64,000 nt of DNA from Anodontia alba. Taxonomy: Eukaryota > Mollusca > Bivalvia > Lucinida > Lucinidae. This document shows positions 1 to 12,539 of the stretch, in pieces (the stretch's first letter is position 1; each line of letters opens with the position of its first letter). The notes beneath the pieces were generated by a model, which did no database searches, was not told the DNA's origin, and worked only from the letters and a program-made list of their open reading frames with translations. Where the stretch lies: contig OZ024835.1 in assembly GCA_964016985.1 (NCBI GenBank), forward strand, positions 67,782,812 through 67,846,811, in the 5' to 3' direction. The translations under genes and the position numbers were made by a program.

Positions 1-587
1 ATGTTTTCCGGCAACATATTTTGAGGCACTTTCAATATCGATGTCGTCAAACCGTCAATAAAAAAAAATCACCTTCTCCAAAAAAGAATTGGAGGATAAT
101 ATGACTCCGACAGTCAATAAATGTGCCAAATTAAAATCCAAAGTACAGTTAAAATGTTTTATCTTTTTGGAATTTGTCATTTACTTGGGTGTATCAACCA
201 CCGTATAAACTGTATTGATCTAGGTCAATGACCTTTAAATACGACAGCTGACTTTCCCTACTAATTCTCAGTGACGTATTGACTCGCTGACTGACGTTGA
301 AGGGAATATTTATTTTTAAATTCATTTATTCAAATGAAATATATATTAGCTCAAATAAAAATCATCATTAATTACTACAGTTTAATGAAGTAATAAATGG
401 CATATTTATCTTGTTTCTAGTTATTTTCGGTACTTATCAAATAATATGCGAACTATTTTTGTTGCGTAGTACTACTGAATCCTTGGAAGTGAGTTGTTCA
501 GCTTAGCTATGGAAAGCCGTTATTATAATATTTTTTGTGCATTTTTTGTCATCAGAAGGACCATGTGATAAACAGAATCTTACATTC

Positions 588-710
588 GTGGTCATTTAAT
601 ATGAAATTTATGAAACTCGTTGGGTAATTTCGGTATTTTGCTCGCCAAGGCTCGCAAAATACCCCGAAATTACCCAAACTCGTTTCATAAATTTCATATT
701 AAATGACCAC
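588..710. repeat. Near-perfect foldback hairpin
   Basis: Two arms of about 58 nt, starting gtggtcatttaatatg and ending in its complement, pair almost perfectly around a small loop near gctcgccaaggctcgc. The pairing weakens but continues outward (gaatcttacat / atgtaggattttc). It looks like a MITE-type foldback; no coding capacity. Confidence 0.85.
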
Positions 711-1084
711 TCATGTAGGATTTTCTATACATAATTAAAACAAAAAGCAAAATTTAATAATATTTTGATACTTCTTCACAAAAACGTGTTATGGGTACAT
801 TGAAATACCAGTAACATACGTTTTCTATTGGTGATACCCATAACTTATGTTTTCTGTTCGTAATACACATAACATGTTTTTCATTCTATATCTGTGTAAT
901 CCATGGCAATTTCACTATATAATATGGAAAATGGGGAAGATTTTCGTTATTAAGCACATTGAGACAGATTTATGCAGTAAAACCGTTGCTACAAGTATGG
1001 ATAAATAAATTTAAAAGCTGGTTTAAATGAAATATATAAAGAGTGCCCTTTGAAACACTAAACACATAAAAACGCATATCAGAG

Positions 1085-2110
1085 ACTCGGTTTCATTTCC
1101 TTTGGGGTCACCGGGCTCATTGTGATATCTTTGTAAATGGAGGTCTGCTCATGTATACGCTAGAGGGCGTAAGCAGTGTTGCAAACTTCATTACTGCTTA
1201 TAAAGACCCTTAATAATACGGATACTTCCATTTTCTATCTGTAATGTGTGCTTTGTTTCCAAAGTCTACCTTTAGATTTTTATCTTACTTCATTGCAGCT
1301 TGTTTTAGTGCCGTGTGGCGCCCGTAGAACGTCACCCCGTGCTGTCAGTGAGCTGGCACAAATGACAAACTTTGATTTAACATCTGTCTTCATTCTGAAA
1401 ATTCTTAAGGGTTACGAAGGTAAGTGCTTGAGGGATCCCACATTTGCTCACCGATAAGCAGAAACTTACGAGGGAGAAAATGGCAAAGCAACTGCTGAAG
1501 AACTATCCAAAATATCAGAAAAAATGTGTTTGATAATCTCATAACTGGTGATAAGACATGGGTCTATTTTTATGATCAAAGGTGGAAAGTTTATAACAGG
1601 ATATGGGCTCTGAAACATGCCAACAGGCCAAGAAGTGCTAAACGCTGACAGCTATGAAAGTGTTATACGCCATTTTCTTCAGAAATTCTGGGCCACTCAT
1701 GCAAAATGCTGTTCCAAAAATTAGGGATGAGTCTGGTAGCTTCTATGAAAAAAAAATGGTTCTGAAAAACTTGCGAAACAAGATTGAGAAAAAGTAACCA
1801 TTTATAACATGACAATATACCAGCCCACTAATCCTCAATTGTAGCACAGTGTTTGACGTCTGAAAGGGTCAATGTATTGTTGCACCCTCCCTACAGGCCG
1901 GACCTGGCCCCGTTTCCAAAATTGAAATAAAAACACCAGTTCCAGAAGTACATTTTGGTCTACAGTTCACCAGTTTTTTATGGGTGTACAAAAGAATGAG
2001 GATAAAAATTGTTTAAAAATAGATTAAAAGATTCAAACGATGTGTTCTGGCTAAAGGGGAATATTTGAAGGTAAATGGACAAAACATTATCAACTTTTAA
2101 TTTATAGACC
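1085..2110 (+). pseudogene. Decayed mariner transposon
   Basis: Around 1528-1640 one frame reads the mariner catalytic-core signature TGDKTWVYFYD followed by WALKHANRPRSA. Around 1885-1925 another frame reads HPPYRPDLAP, the conserved block before the third catalytic acid. Between them are stops and frameshifts, so the transposase is dead. The 5' part (1085-1300, containing tatacgctagagggcg) is shared with shorter copies at 45940-46375 and 56087-56287, which marks it as the element's end region. Mariners move by cut-and-paste into TA. Exact termini could not be fixed. Confidence 0.75.
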
Positions 2111-2260
2111 GGAGAAAACGTGTCATTTGCAAATGTTTTCGAACACTCTTCGTATAGTGTCCAATTATTCTGTTAGTGGACAGCAAACGCCCTTATCAAA
2201 CTGCTGTCCGCTGATGCCGAAAGACACATTTTCGTATAGCGCGGCCTATATTTAGTGATA

Positions 2261-2602
2261 CAGTCAACCGTCTTTATAACGACACTCGATACAACGACAA
2301 AATTCGTTACAATGACAATTTGAATGTCACGAACCCTTCGCTCAAGAGGTGACAATTGATAAGAAATTATGCAAGAATATTGCATTAAACTTCAAGCAAC
2401 ATATGTTTTGGATATTTGTTAGAGTCACCTCACTAAGACGATTCTAACAAATATCCAAAACACATATTCATTGGGTTAACAAGAACAAAACAAGGTCTTT
2501 CTTACAATCATTCTGTTCATTAAGGATTCTTTACAACAGCAAATTCAGTTTAATGCCAACCTCATTGGAAACAAATGTTGTCGTTGTAACGAGGGTTCAC
2601 TG
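2261..2602 (+). mobile_element. Tigger-like MITE, family D
   Basis: The element starts CAGTCAACCGTC and ends GAGGGTTCACTG, each next to TA, giving imperfect inverted ends of pogo/Tigger type. The centre (about 2395-2465) is a hairpin built on gatatttgttaga...tctaacaaatatc. A second copy lies at 53333-53672. Confidence 0.7.
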
Positions 2603-2656
2603 TATCATATAATGCTTACGTAATATAAAAAAGTATAAAGATTTTCATTTAAGTTT

Positions 2657-4428
2657 ATGTCGCACCTGCGTACTAAAATGTGAATACAAGCAGCAGAAGC
2701 GTGCAAGTAGTCATGCTTGTTTAGCTCAATGAGATATAACAATCAGGGAAGTGAAACATGCACCAGAAGTGTGGGAGTTGTTATCCTTGTTTATCACCGT
2801 GAGATACAACAATCAGTGACGTGAAACAAGCACCAGAAGAGTGAGAGTTGTCCTTGTTTAGCTCATTGTGATAAAACAATCAGTGAAGTGAAACAAGCAC
2901 CAGAAGAGTTAGAGTTTTTATCCTTGTTTAGATCAGTGAGATAAAACAAACAGGGAAGTGAAACAATCACCAGAAGAGTTAGAGTTTTTATCCTTGTTTA
3001 GATCAGTGAGATAAAACAAACAGGGAAGTGAAACAATCACCAGAAGAATGACGGTTGTTATCCTTGTTTACCATCAAGAGATAAAACAATCAGTGAAGTG
3101 AAACAATCACCAAAAGAATGACAGTTATTGTCCTTGTTTACCACAGTGAGATAAAACAATCAGTGAAGTGAAACAAGCACCTGAAGAGTGACAGTTATAA
3201 TCCTTGTTTACCACAGTGAGATAAAACAATCAGTGAAGTGAAACAAGCACCTGAAGAGTGACAGTTATAATCCTTGTTTACCACAGTGAGATAAAACAAT
3301 CAGTGAAGTGATACAAGCACCTGAAGAGTGACAGTTATAATCCTTGTTTACCACAGTGAGATAAAACAATCAGTGAAGTGAAACAAGCACCTGAAGAGTG
3401 ACAGTTATAATCCTTGTTTACCACAGTGAGATAAAACAATCAGTGAAGTGAAACAAGCACCTGAAGAGTGACAGTTATAATCCTTGTTTACCACAGTGAG
3501 ATAAAACAATCAGTGAAGTGATACAAGCACCTGAAGAGTGACAGTTATAATCCTTGTTTACCACAGTGAGATAAAACAATCAGTGAAGTGATACAAGCAC
3601 CTGAACAGCAAGAGTTATTAGCCTTGTTTACCTCCGTGAGATAAAACAATCAGTAAAGTGATACAAGCACCGGAAGAGCGAGAGTTATTATCCTTGTTTA
3701 CCACCGTGAGATAAAACAATTAGTGAAGTGAAACAATCACCAGAAAAGTGACAGTTTTTATCCTTGTTTAGATCAGTAAGATAAAACAATAAGTGAAGTG
3801 AAGCAAGCACCAGAAGAGTTAGAGTTGTTATCCTTGTTTATCTCAGTGAGAGAAAACAATCATTGAAGTGAAACAAGCACCGGAACAGCAAGAGTTATTA
3901 GCCTTGTTTACCTCCGTGAGATAAAACAATCAGTGGAGTGAAACAAGCACAAAAAGAATGAGAGTTGTTATCCTTGTTTACCACAGTGAGATAAAACAAT
4001 TAGTGAAGTGAAACAATCACCAGAAAAGTGATAGTTTTTATCCTTGTTTAGATCAGTAAGATAAAACAATAAGTGAAGTGAAGCAAGCACCAGAAGAGTT
4101 AGAGTTGTTATCCTTGTTTATCTCAGTGAGAGAAAATAATCAGTGAAGTGAAACATACACCAGAAGAATGAGATTTGTCATCCTTGTTTAGCTCAGTGAG
4201 ATAAAACAATCAGTGACGTGAAACAAGCACCAGAAGTTTTAAAGTTGTTATTCTTGTTTAACTCAGGGAGACTAAATAAGTAAACCTGTAAAATTTTTAC
4301 AGTTTGTAGACTGCGCTGGACTCTAGGGTGGACGTAAGTACACTGACGAACGGACAAACGAACGGACGACTATATGAACGGAAACTTAACGCCTAAGTCA
4401 CTCATGCTCACACAGGTGCGACAATAAA
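2657..4428. repeat. Tandem array of about 70-bp units with pearl-like arms
   Basis: About 23 units of 70 bp (consensus contains ccacagtgagataaaacaat) run from about 2673 to 4265. Central units (about 3170-3600) are nearly identical while the outer ones diverge, as expected from homogenisation inside the array. The block is bounded by gtcgcacctgcg on the left (2659) and its inverse form caggtgcgac on the right (4415). The right arm contains gacgaacggacaaacgaacg, matching in inverse the left arm of the array at 17940-19990. Confidence 0.85.
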
Positions 4429-4468
4429 GTAAATCGACATAGTTGCATAAAAAATGATATCACGTTTT

Positions 4469-4728
4469 CATCACGAAAACATACCTATATAATTCTGACC
4501 CCCTTAAACCCCACTTTTCTATAGAAAACTGGGGTTTACAGGGGTATACATTATTTTTCTTATTTCTGCTCAAAAACATAGATTGTGGGTACTCGTTAGT
4601 TCTAACGAGTACCCACAATCTATGGTTTCGAGCAGAAATATGAAAAAATATCAGAGCTTTTATCTGAAAATTTTCAATTTTTGATGGTGAAATTTTCAAA
4701 CCATTTGAATAGGCGTGTTTTCGTAATG
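4469..4728 (+). mobile_element. Family A MITE, copy 1
   Basis: Ends catcacgaaaac and gttttcgtaatg. The central palindrome gattgtgggtactcgttag is present but shortened: the usual CGCCTC/GAGGCG tip is missing. Confidence 0.85.
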
Positions 4729-5012
4729 GTAGATGACGTAACGTCGCACAATTTATTGGCGTCATTTGAATACGACCAAAAAAGTATAAAGTTAACCTTA
4801 ACCTGAACAAAATATATCATTTTATGTTAAGTAATATATAAATTAATACACCTTGAGTTTGAAATATAGTAAATATTAACCTCGAGACATGCAATTCCTA
4901 TAAACCGCAAACTCGTGCTAATGCAATCCTTTGTTGATCGGATTTGCAAATCTCTCGGGAAACATTCCAGTATTTTAAACGCAGGATGAGTTAAGCTCTA
5001 TATATTTCTTAC

Positions 5013-5142
5013 TTGCACAGCTGATAACCAATCTGCCAAGCAGCATTAATCTCACTGTAAGACGTGATTCGGCCCCCGATGGATTCGCAGAATGTCTGAG
5101 CATCCGTAAAAGAAAAGCTGTAGTCAGTCTCCATATGCAAGG
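5013..5142 (-). CDS. Gene A exon 2: first half of a Link (hyaluronan-binding-type) domain
   Basis: The exon encodes about 43 residues with the pattern of the N-terminal half of a Link module: an aromatic-rich strand (YSFSF), then TDAQTFC, then a helix ending AAWQIGYQLC. The two cysteines and the Ala-Trp before the second Cys are Link hallmarks. On the minus strand the exon follows a pyrimidine-rich acceptor (tttcttttccag) and ends at a good donor (AA|GTAAGA). It begins in phase 1, which matches the donor phase of the exon at 20459-20786: the junction makes a clean Ala codon. It ends in phase 2. The second half of the domain (usually Cys-x-x-Gly-Trp-Leu onward) is not visible further left, where tandem repeats begin, so the next exon lies outside the window. 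Link domains bind hyaluronan or related glycans in extracellular proteins; binding here is inferred from family only. A divergent C-type lectin half-domain is the main alternative. Confidence 0.72.
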
Positions 5143-5289
5143 CTGGAAAAGAAATATCAAACATGTTATTGCATATTGAAGAAGAACTAACCTCTTTCAA
5201 CCTTTTAAATCAGGTAAATTGTAACCTGCTATCATGATTTAAAAAAAAAACAAAAACGTTTATTGTATCGAGAAGGGGCGTTGAATAAT

Positions 5290-5405
5290 TGTCTAAAGGA
5301 ACCGGGGCACAATATTTCCTACAAGATTGCATATGCATCCAGTAAAGACATTGACTAGCCTCTGCGGGCTGATCAGAGTCTTTGCTTTCCGCCTGAAGAC
5401 AGTTA
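5290..5405 (-). repeat. GATCAG-type dispersed repeat
   Basis: Contains ctctgcgggctgatcagagtc, the core shared with 11060-11235, 30690-30775, 34765-34960 and 50475-50570. Read in full copies it forms a short hairpin between GATCAG and CTGATC. It is common in bivalve DNA, from memory. Confidence 0.5.
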
Positions 5406-6035
5406 TATAACAATCAGTAACCAAACAGGGATTTAATGCCAAAAATATTAAACTTTGACGTTATCATATAACAATCAGTAACCAAACAGGAATTTAATGC
5501 CACAAATATTAAACTTTGACGTTATCATATAACAATCAGTAACCAAACAGGAATTTAATGCCACAAATATTAAACTTTGACGTTATCATATAACAATCAG
5601 CAACCAAACAGGGATTTAATGCCACAAATATTAAACTTCGACGTTATCATATAACAATCAGTAACAAAACAGGAATTTACAGCCACAGACATTAAACTTT
5701 GAGGTTATCATATAACAGTCAATAACCAAACAGGAATGTACAGGCACAGACTTTTAACTTTGAAGTTATTATAAAATAATCAATAACCAAACAGGGATTT
5801 ACATGCACAGGTGTTAAAGTTTGAAATTTTAATATAACAATCAAGTACCACTAAGGGATTTATAGGCACAGGCATTCGACTTTGAAGTTAGCACAAAAAA
5901 GGTATTCACAGGCACAGGCATTTGAGGTTGAGGCTGTCATAAACACTCAATGACCAAACATGGATTTACGAGCATTAAACTGTTAAGTTAGTATAAAAAT
6001 AAATCGTTAATAAAATAGGGATTTACAGGTACAGA
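5404..6035. repeat. Tandem array of about 60-bp units
   Basis: About ten units of ~60 bp (containing aacaatcagtaaccaaacag and attaaactttgacgttatc). The first four are almost identical; units decay progressively to the right, so the array grew or was homogenised from the left end. Confidence 0.88.
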
Positions 6036-6186
6036 TTTTGAGCCACAATTTCAAATAAAAAAATGTATTGTTGGATTTTTACGCCAAGCAAAGGTTCAAC
6101 TCAACCTGAGCATTTGCCAGAATCTGTTTTTAATCGGCTTCTGCATAGCCAAGGATGCTATATGCCAAGGATGCAATATTGCTTCC

Positions 6187-6371
6187 ATTACGAAAACCTA
6201 CCTATATAATTCTGACCCCCTTAAACCCCACGTTTATATAGTAAAACTGGGGTATACAGGGGTATACATTATTTTACTTAGTTCTGCTCAAAACATAGAT
6301 TGTGGGTACTCGTTAGAACCGCTTCGTCGAGGCGGTTCTAACGAGAACCCACAAGCTATATTTTGAGCACT
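6187..6371 (+). mobile_element. Family A MITE, copy 2 (truncated)
   Basis: Starts cattacgaaaac, keeps gaccccctt...ggggtatac and the full central hairpin with tip cgtcgaggcgg, then breaks off after ttttgagcac. The right arm is missing. Confidence 0.8.
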
Positions 6372-6764
6372 TTTATTGTGTTACTTGGTTCATGTTTCCA
6401 ATTTCAAACCTGCTTTTCAATGTTACTTGCCGCTACTGTAAAAAGGGTCATGTGTAAATATACAGAAAGCTTCGCGTGACACCGACTTCAACTTAAATAT
6501 ATATATATATATATTTGTTTCTAATGTGATCGTCATTATGTTGTGAAACCGATTTTTCGAAGATTTTGCCGAAATTAATTAAATATTTATAGTGTCACGA
6601 AAAATGTTGAATTGTACAATGATACATAGTTTTTGGGGTTTTTTTTTTTTGCCTTGCCGCTTACATTTACAATAATAAACTAGAATGCGCAGTCGATGAC
6701 GCGCCATCGCAAATCCCCACGCTCGTTGCTCATGTTGCTAATAGCATAACGGACGGATGGACTT

Positions 6765-7203
6765 GCTCTCCACCATCCTTACCATGAGGGGAGGTCATGT
6801 AGCAATTTTGGTTAAATTCCGCCCAGTGGTTTAGGAGGAGATAACGTGACGGAAAAATAGACAGACGCCAGACGGACGAAAGGAAAAATAATATTGCTCT
6901 CACATACCGTTACCATGAGGGAAAGTGATATAGCAAGTTTTGTTGGTTTCCGCCTAGTGGTTTAGGAGGAGATGGCTTGACGGGCAGATGGACGGACGAC
7001 GGAAGCGCGAAAAAAATGTTGCTCACGCACACCCTTACCATGAAGAGAAGTGATGTAACAAATTTGCTTGATTTCCGCCCAGTGGTTTAGGAAGAGATAG
7101 CGTGTCGGGAAGATAGACAGGCGCCAGACTGACGAAAGGAAAAATGATGTTGCTCTCACACACCCTTACCAGGAGGGAAATTGATGTAGTAAGTTTTTTT
7201 GGT

Positions 7204-7235
<32 letters not shown>

Positions 7236-7945
7236 CCGTCCAGTGGTTTAGGAGGAAATGGCGTGAGGGGCAGATGGACGGACGACGGACGCGCGGAAAA
7301 AATGTTGCTCTCGCACACCCTTACCATGAGGAGAAGTGATGTAGCAAGTTTGCTTGAATTCCGCCCAGTTGTTTAGGAGGAGATAGCGTGACAGACAGAT
7401 GGACGGACGACAGACGCATGGACGGACGGACACACGAAAAAATAATGTTGCTCCCGTACACCCTAACCACGAGGAAAGTGATGTACCAAGCTTGGCTGAA
7501 TTCCACCCGGTGGTTTAGGAGGAGATAGCGTGACGGACAGATAGACGGACGACGAACGCGCGGAAAAAAGATGTTGCTCTCGCACATTCTTATCATGAGG
7601 GCCAATGATGTAGCAAGTTTGGTTGAACTCCGCCCAGTAGTTTAAAAGGAGATAGCGTGACGGACAGATGGACGGACGGACGGAAAAAAATGTTGCTCTC
7701 GCAAACCCTTACCATGAGGGAAAGTGATATAGAAAGTTTGGTTGAATTCCGCCCAGTGGTTAAGGAGGAGATAGTGTGACAGACAAATTGACGGACGACG
7801 GATGGACGGACGGACGCACAGAAAAATAATGCTGATCTTGCACACCCTTACCATGAGGGGAAGTGATTTAGCAAGTTTGGTAGAATTCCGGCCAGTGGAT
7901 TAGGAGGAGATAGCGTGACGGACGGACGGACGGACGGAGGCGTTA
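6765..7945. repeat. Tandem array of about 120-145 bp units rich in GACGGACGGA
   Basis: Nine units start with a version of ctcgcacacccttaccatga, followed by gaattccgcccagtggttta, ggaggagatagcgtgac and a run of gacggacg. Unit length varies with the GACGGA tract and with a T32 run at 7205-7236. The repetitive minus-strand open frames here are by-products of the repeat. Confidence 0.85.
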
Positions 7946-8853
7946 ACAATATCCCCATCGCTTTTTTAATATGCATGTTTTGGGTCTTATTTCCTGGATA
8001 TCAGTTATGACGTCAGTGACATGCAGTTGAACAACAGCGCGTGCGACGTCGCGCAAAAGTATTTTTAACATAAAGTAATAATAGGAAAGGATGATGGCGT
8101 AAACAGATTCGTTTTATACGGTTTCTATTAAGAAGAAAGTTTTTAGTGTAATAAAATAGTCAATTGCTAAGCATCAAGGCAATCACAGTAGCTCAGAACG
8201 TGTTGGATAATTTAAATGTGTTGGATATGAAAAGATTGAATGTACGTAAATATTGGAATACTGCTGATGGAAATAGTCTATCCTCTAATTGTTGCGACCG
8301 TATTGCCCCACCATACTCCAAGTGGTACACCCTATATATGTATAATTCTAATATAACTCAGGGGATCCCAGCCAGTGCATGGGTACCTCCTTGTTCATAG
8401 TGATCTATAGTGCTCCCTACCATATTCTGGGAGACCTGAAAGTTCAACCACAAAACAAGTGTACACTGTGGTAGTTGAACGCCAACAGCCATTGGGCACC
8501 ATTAAGATTTCAGCTACAAAAGCCAGGGTATAGCTTGAAAGTGCTGTACCCTGGCAACTGAACTACAGAAGCAAGGATACATCCTCAGTTCAGCTACAGC
8601 AGGCATGCATCGTGCTACCCGATCCATCAGCGTCTAAATCCAGTGTGAAACAAACTCCAGGGTGCATCCCCCAGATCTTGACATTAAATTCGATTCATAA
8701 TTTTAAATACCAAATGGGTACCCAATAGAGAACTAAATTTAACCTGTAGATGGATTGTCACAACGTTATTGTTTATTGCATTGTTGTGACAGCATGTGTA
8801 TACAAGAAGTGTGTAGCAGAGTATAAAGGTCCTGCAAACGGTTATTCCTTTAA

Positions 8854-9348
8854 AGGGAAGGGCTTATAAACTAGAACTTGTAGTTTGGGGGAAAGGCATT
8901 CAGTAACTTAGCATTTAGCAACAAGTTTCATAACAATCGGCCAATCTGTAAGAAAGTTATAAAGGTTTAAAAAATGGTAATGTGAGTCCAGAACGAGGCT
9001 GTGAGTTTATGACGTCATAAACTCACAATCGAAAATATCAAATAACAACCATTCTGATACAAGATAATTTCAGTGAATGACGAATTTATATCCCTTTTAT
9101 TACATAAAATAAGAATTTGCTGTTTTTAAGAGAAAACAATTTATCCTTATGCTTGAAATTAGCGATGTCTTATTTCGTCACGTGACATGACTGATAAAAT
9201 GGCGGCCTCCATAGAAAGCTATTGTGAAATATACAAAAGGCCATATCTATGAAACCGTTCAACCGATTTACATAAAATTTTTGGCAAAATGTTTGCCTCT
9301 TTAACTCCTTTTTACTGAAGTGACAATCAAAGTTTGTAGACCTTCCCT
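8854..9348. mobile_element. TTAA-flanked MITE, copy 1
   Basis: A 495-bp block starts AGGGAAGGGCTTATAAAC and ends with the matching inverse (…GTTTGTAGACCTTCCCT), with TTAA immediately outside both ends. It shares landmarks (gaacgaggctgtga, gacgtcataaactcac, aaaatggcggcc) with 26883-27348. TTAA duplication is typical of piggyBac and Kolobok transposons; which applies is not clear. Confidence 0.75.
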
Positions 9349-9359
9349 TTAACTTATAT

Positions 9360-10680
9360 ATTGGATTGTTTTGACAGCGTACTTTTACAACTAGATCAAA
9401 TTACCTGCAAATTTAAGGGTTAACATTGCTGAAAAAAAAATAAAACTTTATTTTTGGCTTTGTAGGTTCAATGTTGTGGCGGCTGCCGTAGTTTTGAAGC
9501 AAGATACTGTCTAAGAAATTTCATTATCAATATTAGAACTACTTTTGATAGAATTAATGGCTAGCTGTAGCAGTTGGTGTGCAGTGACAGGTAAGGGATT
9601 TTGCGTTTGCAATATGACCTTCCTGCACGTATATCAGTCATTAACCTTTTAGTTTTGTCTTCATCACGTTCCACTACGGGATCACTATTGATCTCCTTAC
9701 TGCATTCTGCCACGATAGCAATTTTAATATGCAAATGCTACAGCTAAATCGGGCGATTAACACTACATGTGAATAGATGGATTGTCATCGATGAACTGAG
9801 CTTTTTACCAAAAGGAGATGTTCTCAACGTGGGCCACAGCAAAAGGTTTTGCCCACACACTGGCTAGAATCGGAACGGAATCACAACAGGTTACCTTCTA
9901 TTAAACATCATACTAGATAGTCTTGTAGGGTGGTACATTTGTATTTGATGGATACTTCGCATACATTTGCGGTATGCATTAATCGGTATTGGATTGTGTA
10001 GATAAAGTTTTACCTTTTCAAGTGTGTTTGTGTGCAAGGAGACTGGCCAATTGTAGATAAAAAAGATACAATTTTATCCGGCGTTACCATAATAGTGTTT
10101 TTTTTTTAGTAAATACTACATTCTGCATCTGTTTAAAGTATTCACCATGACATGTGTTTTGTTTAATTGTTTGAGGAGACAGATTCATTTTTTTAATTTT
10201 TCTTTCTTTTTTTTTTTTTTTTTCACTTTTTTTTCTGGACCCCATACGTTCATGTCTATATGTATTGTATCTGTATTTAAACAAATAAAATATGTTAAAA
10301 CCAAAGTGAAAAAAAAAGAAAAACGGTTCTGCATTTTAATATTTAATAATGTATTGAATTCAGCATACCAAGGCCTAAAATTATCATCACTTTTTCAGTG
10401 GTAGATGCTTTGTTTACCCTTTAACAAATGCAGCAGACGACAAACTTATGGTAATTTTCTTATTTTTCCAAACAAAAAAGGCTTTGACATTTCATGCAAA
10501 TTGTCTCCTACAATTTGCATGAAATTTCAAGTCCTGTTTTCTGAAAAAAAAAATATGAAAACTATTTCAAAATGTCGTCTGCTGGAATTTTTTACCCAGC
10601 ATGCTTAGCTTAAAGCCCACTGCGAATTCTATTGCCAGGAACTTTATAATAAAATGTCGTCATAATAGGCATATGTCAAT
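9360..10680. other. Gene-free stretch
   Basis: No exon, RNA gene or clear repeat was recognised. There are T runs near 10200 and a short palindromic phrase (tcatgcaaattgtctcctacaatttgcatga, 10490-10520). Small open frames here are AT- or T-rich and show no family features. Confidence 0.4.
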
Positions 10681-10905
10681 AATTATTCATAGCTCTAGAT
10701 AAGGCAATTTGTTACCGAAAAGAGTGGATATTTTTCTTATTTCTCCACAAAAGCATATGTTGTGGCATTCATGAAATGCGCCTCGACAAGGAGCTTCTGA
10801 TGAGTACATGTACCCACAACATATGGTACCTACAACATATTTTTTTCTTGGAGAAACAATAAAAATAATATGTTGATAACCCTTCTTATCTGGAGCTGTG
10901 AATCG
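10680..10905. repeat. Hairpin MITE related to the shared core (family F)
   Basis: Outer arms agctctagataagg and cttatctggagct are inverse matches. The centre carries catatgttgtggcattc...tacccacaacatatgg, a variant of the core hairpin found in family A. A partial relative lies at 13050-13195. Confidence 0.55.
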
Positions 10906-10916
10906 TAATTCCGTTT

Positions 10917-10972
10917 TTTTTTTTTGTTTTTTTTTTATTTGTTTTTTTTTTTTTTTTTTTTTTTTTTTTTGT
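10917..10972. repeat. Poly-T tract
   Basis: A T-rich run of about 55 nt with scattered G/A, beside the family F hairpin. Confidence 0.85.
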
Positions 10973-11059
10973 TTTTTCTAATAACTATTATTCTTTTACA
11001 TTGTCATGTATAAGCCGCGTATTAGGAAAACATACCTTTTGATATATGCGCCCAACGAA

Positions 11060-11235
11060 AACTCAAATCAGCCTACGCACCCGCACTGTCTGATCAGAGT
11101 CTTCGTTTTCCGCTTAAAGAAAGTATTCATCCTTTACTATCCTAAATGTGCTCAGTGATGATTCTGATCAGCCTGCGCGAATGTGCAGGCTGATCTGAAT
11201 CTTCACTGGGCGCACATGTCCAGAGGTATGTTTTC
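11060..11235 (+). repeat. GATCAG-type dispersed repeat
   Basis: Contains cgcactgtctgatcagagtc and, downstream, gatcagcctgcgcgaatgtg with tctgaatcttcactgggcgc. It is a fuller version of the 5290-5405 element, like 34765-34960. Confidence 0.6.
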
Positions 11236-11568
11236 TGACGTCATGACTCATTCAGTTTTCAGTGCGCCTTTTGTTTTACACACTTTTGTTCAAATGTGCA
11301 AGCAATTATCGAAAATGCATTATTTTAACTTATGTTCGGTTCCTTTATTATGAATTACATGCAGAATGAAACACAATCGAAATCATAATAGACATCATTG
11401 TGCGAATAACATTGCTTTTAGTGAATTGACACTTTTTATTCGGATTCACTTAGGCAGAAGCAAACGCCAAACAAAATAAACCTGATACTCTAGTCAAGTC
11501 CCTAATACTAATATAGTATTGACATATGCCTAATACTAATAGGGTCGCGTCAAGCAAAAATGTGCATT

Positions 11569-11852
11569 CATCACGAAAACATGCCTATATAATTTTGACC
11601 CCCTTAAACCCCACTTTTATGTAGTAAAACTGGGGTTTACAGGGGTATACATTATTTTTCTTATTTCTGCTCAAAAACATAGATTGTGGCTATTCGTTAG
11701 AACCGCCTCGCCGAGGCGGTTCTAACGAGTACCCACAATCTCTGTTTTGAGCAGAAATATGACAAATATCATTGTTTTTTTACCTGAAAAAAATTTCGGT
11801 TTTTGGAGGTGAAATTTTCTATATATATTTGAATAGGCGTGTTTTCATAATG
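11569..11852 (+). mobile_element. Family A MITE, copy 3
   Basis: Full-length, from catcacgaaaac to gttttcataatg, with an intact hairpin tip cgccgaggcgg. Confidence 0.9.
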
Positions 11853-12129
11853 CGAACATGCGCAAAACGCAGATTTAGACCATCTATCCTGCGTATGCAC
11901 AAAATATCACCCGGGCATTTTCTCACCATTCATACATTCTGTAGCTTGCATTGATTCTAATATCGGACAATGAATGAAGGCGCTGAGAAGACTGCGCGGA
12001 GGCGCAGACTGATCTAGGCCTTCGTTTTCCGCATATGCCCGAAGACGTTATCGTATGGCTCGGCTAAATTATAGTGAAAACAAGGATTGTAGGTGTCTAT
12101 ATATTATTTCGTTAGGGTTTTCATAAATT

Positions 12130-12130
<1 letters not shown>

Positions 12131-12220
<90 letters not shown>
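12131..12220. repeat. (AT)n microsatellite
   Basis: About 45 AT units in an uninterrupted run. Confidence 0.97.
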
Positions 12221-12223
<3 letters not shown>

Positions 12224-12539
12224 GCTTCAGCAGGCGACATTTTGAAATATATATTTCTTACTTTTCCCAGGAAACAGGATATGACATTTCATGTTAATTG
12301 TCTCCTATGGTCCTGAAAAAAAAACAAAAAATAAAAATAAAAAAAAAACATTGATATGTTTTGGATACTCATTAGAGGCGCCTACTCGAGTGTGAATTTT
12401 TCGTGAGAAATAAGAAAATATATGGGCTAAAACGGTTTATCACTCACCACACAGTTCAAATCAACAGGTCATGCTTCAATTTAATTTCAAATTTTACAAA
12501 AATATGCGTTTGGGGAAATACGGTATTCATTGATTAGAT

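Noticed and set aside
2657..4428. CRISPR-like array of regular repeats
   Set aside because: Units are contiguous 70-mers without unique spacers, and the genome is eukaryotic.
4450..4810. 116-codon minus-strand open frame
   Set aside because: It is the translation of family A MITE copy 1 and its flank; other copies have stops in the frame.
7160..7860. Several Ser/Arg/Pro-rich minus-strand open frames that resemble a repetitive protein
   Set aside because: They are the 120-145 bp tandem units read through; frame changes between units and there is no start or splice context.
8164..8400. 78-codon open frame
   Set aside because: No homology-like motif, no splice context, low complexity in codon use; consistent with chance.
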